From positions 23,802 through 87,801 of the forward strand of contig NZ_CBCRXM010000015.1 in NCBI RefSeq assembly GCF_965137005.1: a DNA stretch of 64,000 nt. The letters run 5' to 3'. The notes under the pieces are model-generated. The model searched no databases. It was not told the DNA's origin and saw only the letters and a list, made by a program, of their open reading frames with translations. This document shows, piece after piece, positions 60,202-64,000 of the stretch. Within the stretch, counting starts at the first letter, position 1. Every line of letters begins with the position of its first letter. The position numbers and the translations under genes were made by a program. The DNA comes from Sphingomonas_O antarctica. GTDB lineage: Bacteria; Pseudomonadota; Alphaproteobacteria; Sphingomonadales; Sphingomonadaceae.

Positions 60202-60663
60202 ATGTCGATCCGATCTTGCCGCTTTGCCCTGACCAGTCTCATCCTGGCAGTCACTACCGCAGCGCCCGCGAAACCGGCCGTCGAGCCGAAGACGGCGGCC
60301 GCCGTGCAGGCGGCGGACGATGCGTGGGGAGCTGCCGAAGCGAACGGCGACGCGGCCTTTGTCGACGGCCTCCTTTTGCCGGGCTATGTTTCAGTCGGTC
60401 CGACGGGCAAGGTCACAACAAAGGCGGCCATCGTCGCCGGCGCCCGCAAGCGCGGGCGATCTGCGGCGTTCGCTGCCGAGGTCGCAGCCTGGAAGGCTGA
60501 GCATCCGTCCCGCGCCGAAGTGAGTCTGTTCGGCGACACCGCGGTGTTGACGTGGGTATTGACCAAGCCAGACCTGCGCGAGCCGATCTCGTCGAGCGAT
60601 GTATTCGTGTATCGACAGGGTCGCTGGCTCGCTGTCTATTCGCAGCACACCAGCGTCTCTTGA
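60202..60663 (+). CDS. secreted NTF2-like protein
   Basis: 153-aa exported protein: signal peptide MSIRSCRFALTSLILAVTTA, then an NTF2/SnoaL-like domain (AAVQAADDAWGAAEANGDAA, FVDGLLLPGYVSVGPTGKVT, SDVFVYRQGRWLAVYSQHTS). The ATG at 60202 has TAGGAGATCTA directly upstream. It resembles in fold the proteins at 16422 and 17014. It diverges from the kinase gene; role unknown. Confidence 0.82.
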   Translation: MSIRSCRFALTSLILAVTTAAPAKPAVEPKTAAAVQAADDAWGAAEANGDAAFVDGLLLPGYVSVGPTGKVTTKAAIVAGARKRGRSAAFAAEVAAWKAEHPSRAEVSLFGDTAVLTWVLTKPDLREPISSSDVFVYRQGRWLAVYSQHTSVS

Positions 60664-60792
60664 GTTGCGCACATCCGCTCAAGCGTTTCTTGAACCACGA
60701 GGTGCCTTAATCGCGCAGACCAGACCTGTCCGCATCACACCAATAGCCAGCTGGAAGAAGCGCCAGTATCTTCGCAAAACTCGTAAGATGGG
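60664..60792. other. gap before IS5-family element
   Basis: 129 bases without a gene. On the minus strand the frame RYWRFFQLAIGVMRTGLVCA has protein-like character and is broken by the IS end, so it may be a remnant, but it cannot be named. Confidence 0.3.
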
Positions 60793-61840
60793 GGCTTTGT
60801 TGCAAAACTGACGGTGGGGATTCACGCAGGGAATCGAGCGGGATAGATGGGCGTGATGCCCAAACCTGCCGCACCTGTGTATCGCACGACGAACTGGCCC
60901 GAGTATAACGCGGCGCTGAAGCGACGCGGGTCGCTGGAGGTTTGGTTTGATCCAGAGATGCACTGGCTATCGAAGCCGTGCGGTCGCCCTGGTCGTCCGA
61001 TGCGGTTTTCGGACAGTGCCATCGAGCTGTGCCTGACGCTGAAGGCGCTGTTCAATCTGCCGCTGCGGCAAGTGACGGGATTGGTTGCGAGCCTGATCAA
61101 GATGGCGGGACTGGACTGGCCGGTGCCGGATTATACGACGCTGTGCCGACGCCAGAAGACGTTGAAGGTCAACCTTGGCGGGCGGGCCAGCTTGGGCGGA
61201 CTGCACCTGCTGGTCGACAGCACCGGTATCAAGATGACGGGTGAAGGCGAGTGGAAGACGCGCAAACATGGCGCATCCTACCGTCGCCAGTGGCGCAAGG
61301 TGCATCTCGGGATTGATGCTGGAACACTGGATATTCGGGCCATTGAGGTCACGACGAATGCCATTGGCGATGCACCGACGCTACCCGTTCTCCTGGCGCA
61401 AATTCCCGGAGATGAGCGAATACTCAGCGTCGGCGGAGATGGCACTTATGATACCAGGGACTGCCATGCCGCTATTGCCGGGCGCGGTGCCGATGCGGTC
61501 ATCCCGGTCCGCCGCAACGGGCAATCATGGGCGAAAGGCGGTCCCGGCGTCGATGCACGCAATGAAGCGCTACGCGCTACAAAGCGGCTTGGCCGCGCCA
61601 TCTGGAAAAAGTGGAGCGGCTATCATCGTCGCAGTCTGGCCGAGACCAAAATGCACTGCTTCAAACTCTTGGGTCAACGCGCTGTCGCCCGCACCTTCGA
61701 TCGTCAGATTACCGAGCTCAAAGTCCGTGCTGCAATCCTCAATCGGTTCTCCGAAATAGGAACACCGGTGACCGTCCGCATCGCATAACATCTTCAAGTA
61801 AAAGCGCGATCATGCTCTCGCGACATTATGCAACAAAGCC
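60793..61840 (+). mobile_element. IS5-family element (IS903-like)
   Basis: 1048-bp element. Ends begin GGCTTTGTTGCA at 60793 and, read inward from 61840, GGCTTTGTTGCATAATGTCG, the typical IS903-group terminus. One transposase gene. The nine bases next to the ends differ, so no target duplication is visible; the right end lies inside the SprT-like gene, to which it supplies the stop codon. Confidence 0.9.
60847..61788 (+). CDS. IS5-family transposase (IS903 group)
   Basis: 313-aa DDE transposase: RTTNWPEYNAALKRRGSLEV at the start, LLVDSTGIKMTGEGEW with the first Asp, ILSVGGDGTYDTRDCHAAIA with the second, and the final KLLGQRAVARTFDRQITELK block with the Glu. Complete and apparently functional. 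The ATG at 60847 is preceded by GCGGGATAG. Confidence 0.92.
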   Translation: MGVMPKPAAPVYRTTNWPEYNAALKRRGSLEVWFDPEMHWLSKPCGRPGRPMRFSDSAIELCLTLKALFNLPLRQVTGLVASLIKMAGLDWPVPDYTTLCRRQKTLKVNLGGRASLGGLHLLVDSTGIKMTGEGEWKTRKHGASYRRQWRKVHLGIDAGTLDIRAIEVTTNAIGDAPTLPVLLAQIPGDERILSVGGDGTYDTRDCHAAIAGRGADAVIPVRRNGQSWAKGGPGVDARNEALRATKRLGRAIWKKWSGYHRRSLAETKMHCFKLLGQRAVARTFDRQITELKVRAAILNRFSEIGTPVTVRIA

Positions 61841-62324
61841 CATCCGCGCTGCCTGCTTCTTGGGCGCGGTCGTCTCACCACCGGTGTCGAGCCGGGCGTG
61901 GGGCAGGGGGCCGGCCGCATCGAGGATCGGCGCGATCACGACAAGGAACGCATCGCCGGGCGTCGTCGCCCGCATCGGCCCGATCAACCCCAAGCCCAGC
62001 GCGATGCGTTTAAACGTCTTCCCATGTCCGGCCGCGATACCGACAGCGGCGTGGACCAACTCGTGCGCGAGGATCGCCGCGATCTGCGCGGGCATCGCGT
62101 CGGGGGCGTGCGCGAGATCCGGGCGGATGAAGATTTCAAAGTGGCCGTCTGCGCTCAACCGGTTATCCCAGCACTCGCCGATCGCCTTGCCTTTGCGGCC
62201 CGCGCTGGTGAAGCCGATCGCCACGCGCACGCGGCCGGGCAGGGGGGGGTCCCAGCGCCGCGAACAGCGGGGCCATGCCCGCCGCCATCCGGTTCAACCA
62301 GCTCTCGCGATTGTCTTGCTCCAT
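61826..62324 (-). pseudogene. SprT-like metalloprotease, frameshifted and 3' truncated
   Basis: The start ATG at 62324 (GAAGGGAAAGACG upstream) opens MEQDNRESWLNRMAAGMAPL. The frame then shifts at a run of eight G (62242-62249, eight C on the coding strand). Removing one base joins it to VAIGFTSAGRKGKAIGECWD and onward through IAAILAHELVHAAVGIAAGH GKTFKR, a zinc site His87-Glu88...His91 with His100 as third ligand (corrected numbering), typical of SprT/WSS1-like DNA-protein-crosslink proteases. The 3' end runs into the IS5-family element, whose terminus provides the stop. Likely inactive unless slippage at the G8 run restores the frame. Confidence 0.75.
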
Positions 62325-62713
62325 CGTCTTTCCCTTCTCGAATCGCCCTCGGGGCGATGGCCCTTCGCCATCGACCCTGCCTCGTGGCGAACAGCGGGGG
62401 AGAGGGGGGCAGCGGGAATCTGTCGGGGTGGTGCGGGCGCAGGCGGTAGCCGAGCCACGGCCCGGCTGATTGCCGTTGCTGGGGAGAGGGGGCGGCGCGC
62501 CCCTTTCCCCATCTAACGAAGATCTCCGCCGGCGACGCCGGCGTCCATTTGGGCGGGCCTGCTCGCCCGCGCGAGCGATCGTCACCCGCATGGGGCGAGA
62601 CGCCGGCACGGCGGCTTGATCGGGGCGCAGCGGAGATAGAGCGCGGCCCGCATGGGCGCGCCAACCGTCATGCATTAGTTGCAAGAGGCCGGACTAGGTG
62701 CTACATATTTGTA
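62325..62713. other. divergent gap with GC-rich inverted repeat
   Basis: 389 bases between divergent genes. An imperfect inverted repeat GGGGAGAGGGGGCGG / CGCCCCTTTCCCC lies at 62481-62510; there is no U-run on either side. No gene is supported. The promoter of the toxin-antitoxin pair and of the SprT-like gene should lie here. Confidence 0.4.
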
Positions 62714-63097
62714 ATGACGGACGGAGAGCCACCGCGCACATTCAAGACGGCCTGGTTCTCGAAAGCCGCACGCAAGGCGCTGATTGCCGACACGGAACTA
62801 TGTGACGCGATGGAACAGGTGCGGAAAGGACAAGCTGACGATCTCGGCGGGGGCGTGTTCAAGAAGCGGCTCGACAAGAACCGGCACCGCAGCATCATCG
62901 TCGCCAAGGGGCGGCGTTATTGGGTCTACACCTACCTGTTCGCCAAGAAGGACCGCGATAATATCACCGATGCCGAGCTGACCAGTTTTCGCGATCTGGC
63001 CGATCTCTATGACCGGAAGACCGACGCGGAAATCGACCTCGATCTAAATGCCAAAGAACTGACGGAGATTTGCCATGCCCGCGAAGCCCAAGTTTAA
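62714..63097 (+). CDS. RelE/HigB-like toxin
   Basis: 127-aa member of the type II toxin family RelE/ParE, subgroup with 'type II toxin-antitoxin system RelE/ParE family toxin' features: TFKTAWFSKAARKALIADTE, FKKRLDKNRHRSIIVAKGRR and YWVYTYLFAKKDRDNI. The basic residues and the C-terminal FAKKD block match mRNA interferases of this group (HigB-like, gene order toxin first). The ATG at 62714 gives the family length; an upstream in-frame extension to 62549 is unlike the family. It overlaps the antitoxin start by 23 bases. Confidence 0.88.
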   Translation: MTDGEPPRTFKTAWFSKAARKALIADTELCDAMEQVRKGQADDLGGGVFKKRLDKNRHRSIIVAKGRRYWVYTYLFAKKDRDNITDAELTSFRDLADLYDRKTDAEIDLDLNAKELTEICHAREAQV

Positions 63098-63398
63098 GAG
63101 CGACGCCTTCGAGGCGATTCATAGCAACGTGTCCGGCATGTTTCGGGCCGGCACGATCAGCAAGGCGACGATGCGTCATTTCGACGAGACATGCCTGACC
63201 GTGCCGACCGCGTTCGCGCCGGCCGACATCAAACATTTGCGCGAAAGCCATCATGTCAGTCAGCCCGTATTCGCGCGCTATCTCAACACTAGCGAAAGCA
63301 CGGTCGAAAAGTGGGAAGCAGGCACGAAAAAGCCTAGCGGCCTGGCTCTCAAACTGCTCACCGTCGTCCAGAAGCACGGGTTGCAAGTGCTCGCCTGA
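63075..63398 (+). CDS. HigA/NadS-like antitoxin
   Basis: 107-aa antitoxin with a C-terminal Cro/C1 helix-turn-helix (ADIKHLRESHHVSQPVFARY and LNTSESTVEKWEAGTKKPSG) and an N-terminal toxin-binding part containing EAIHSNVSGMFRAGTISK. The 23-base overlap with the toxin gene ensures coupled translation. The protein should repress its own operon. Confidence 0.88.
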   Translation: MPAKPKFKSDAFEAIHSNVSGMFRAGTISKATMRHFDETCLTVPTAFAPADIKHLRESHHVSQPVFARYLNTSESTVEKWEAGTKKPSGLALKLLTVVQKHGLQVLA

Positions 63399-63643
63399 CA
63401 CTCCGACGAGCTGCGTGGGTCAATCGCTTAGTAGCTTAGTAGCTTAGCAATGATGATAAATCTGAATCACAGCCGTTTTCCGCTTTCGTTCCATCCTCGG
63501 CTGTCTTCATTCTGGCACGGGTTTGTGACACCTGCAAACCCTTGGAAAAGCTGGGGTAGTGTGACGGTGTCAAAACCGACCGGTGCTGCCTCAGCCTGGA
63601 TCGATAATCGAAGTTCGGCCCAGTCTTGCGGGGCAATCCGAAT
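63399..63643. other. gap with short tandem repeat
   Basis: 245 bases without a supported gene. CTTAGTAG is repeated twice head-to-tail at 63427-63442 with a third partial copy. Confidence 0.4.
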
Positions 63644-63885
63644 TTAGGATTGAATCGCAAGTTGGCTCAATCTTGCCGCCAACTCGTCCCGCCGGAATGG
63701 CTTTGCCAGCCGGGGAAGGGTTGCGTCGATACCCGCAATATCCGCGTAGCCTGACACGATGAGCACAGGCCGTTCCGGCCTTAGTTTGCGCACTGCATAC
63801 GCCAGGTCTGTGCCCGTCATCCCCGGCATAAGATGGTCCGTCACCAGGAGATCAAACTGCGCGCCATCGCTGATCAACCGGAGCT
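63644..63885 (-). pseudogene. response-regulator receiver domain, N-terminally truncated
   Basis: About 80 codons of the second part of a CheY-like receiver domain: LRLISDGAQFDLLVTDHLMP with the phosphoacceptor Asp, GMTGTDLAYAVRK, PVLIVSGYADIAG and LAKPFRRDELAARL with the conserved Lys. The usual start with the acidic pair is missing; reading upstream hits a stop at about 63887. The protein is of the kind found at the C-terminus of hybrid histidine kinases. Confidence 0.7.
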
Positions 63886-64000
63886 GTCAGTCGGATGCGA
63901 ACTCGTCTCCCCACGATGGAGATCAATCTTTGAAGATGGCGGATTAGCTTGCGATCTGACGCCACTCGGCAAGCGCCGCTGAGCGGCGCTCTTTGAAGGT
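63886..64000 (-). mobile_element. possible further element at window edge
   Basis: The receiver fragment breaks at about 63885, where TGTCAGTCGGATGCGAACTC begins. Reading the minus strand from the window edge gives TFKERRSAALAEWRQIAS and a TAA at 63944-63946, looking like the last codons of a gene. The pattern fits an insertion sequence whose transposase runs off the window, but the family is not identified. Confidence 0.35.

Noticed and set aside
1..64000. CRISPR array
   Set aside because: No set of regularly spaced 25-40-base direct repeats was seen; the only tandem repeats are two short octamer arrays.
1..64000. tRNA or rRNA genes as integration sites
   Set aside because: No cloverleaf with a conserved T-loop or rRNA block was recognised near either recombinase gene or elsewhere.

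Overview
The window looks like a sphingomonad (Sphingomonadaceae, Alphaproteobacteria). The base composition is GC-rich, there is a PEPxxWA-type C-terminal sorting protein, three SusC/TonB-type outer-membrane receptors, many small stress or detoxification proteins, and a dense load of insertion sequences. It reads as an accessory, repeatedly rearranged region (genomic island or large plasmid) rather than core chromosome. I see no rRNA, tRNA or CRISPR array.

Layout. 0.1-0.7 kb: a PEPxxWA-CTERM exported protein. 0.8-3.7 kb: a minus-strand operon with a full-length large serine recombinase, a catalytic-domain-only serine recombinase and three small unknown proteins. 3.8-6.5 kb: a compact ubiquitin-like module on the minus strand (small protein, Lon-like AAA protein with lost ATPase residues, multiubiquitin-type beta-grasp protein, ThiF/E1-like adenylyltransferase). 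6.5-14.2 kb: a LysR C-terminal remnant followed by a six-gene coupled sugar-catabolic operon (glycerate 2-kinase, ADP-ribosylglycohydrolase-like, MFS transporter, alcohol-dehydrogenase-like, Gfo/Idh/MocA oxidoreductase, clan GH-D glycosidase). 14.4-20.3 kb: a PhoD-type phosphatase, NTF2-like proteins, a YciI-like protein, a DoxX-like membrane protein and an AraC regulator. 20.5-30.7 kb: a TetR regulator and two nearly duplicate TonB receptors flanking a LysR/isochorismatase-type pair; the second receptor is truncated. 30.7-34.7 kb: an IS21 remnant fused in frame to the C-terminal half of an SMC-like ATPase, an unknown 364-aa protein and a tyrosine integrase.

35.0-44.7 kb: a detoxification-type cluster (MAPEG, XRE/AHL-receptor fusion regulator, antibiotic-biosynthesis-monooxygenase-like, SMP-30, alpha/beta hydrolase, YciI, DoxX-like, small membrane proteins, CGNR regulator, lipocalin-like), interrupted by an intact IS630. 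43.6-52.3 kb: a graveyard of gene fragments (SDR split in two, GNAT, epimerase) separated by IS66, IS3 and a second IS66. 52.6-60.7 kb: XRE/DUF2975 pair, retropepsin-like/PDZ protein, a third TonB receptor, and a LytS/LytTR-type two-component pair. 60.8-64 kb: an IS5-family (IS903-like) element, a frameshifted SprT-like metalloprotease, a RelE/HigB-HigA-type toxin-antitoxin pair, and a response-regulator fragment at a further element boundary.

Most interesting points: (1) a regulator at 35.7 kb that joins an N-terminal XRE helix-turn-helix to a domain carrying all six conserved residues of the LuxR/TraR acyl-homoserine-lactone pocket at the right spacing, with no GerE helix-turn-helix; (2) a 17-bp palindrome beside that regulator that recurs once, upstream of the DoxX/YciI/hydrolase operon, suggesting a small regulon; (3) the ubiquitin-like module with a pseudo-ATPase.
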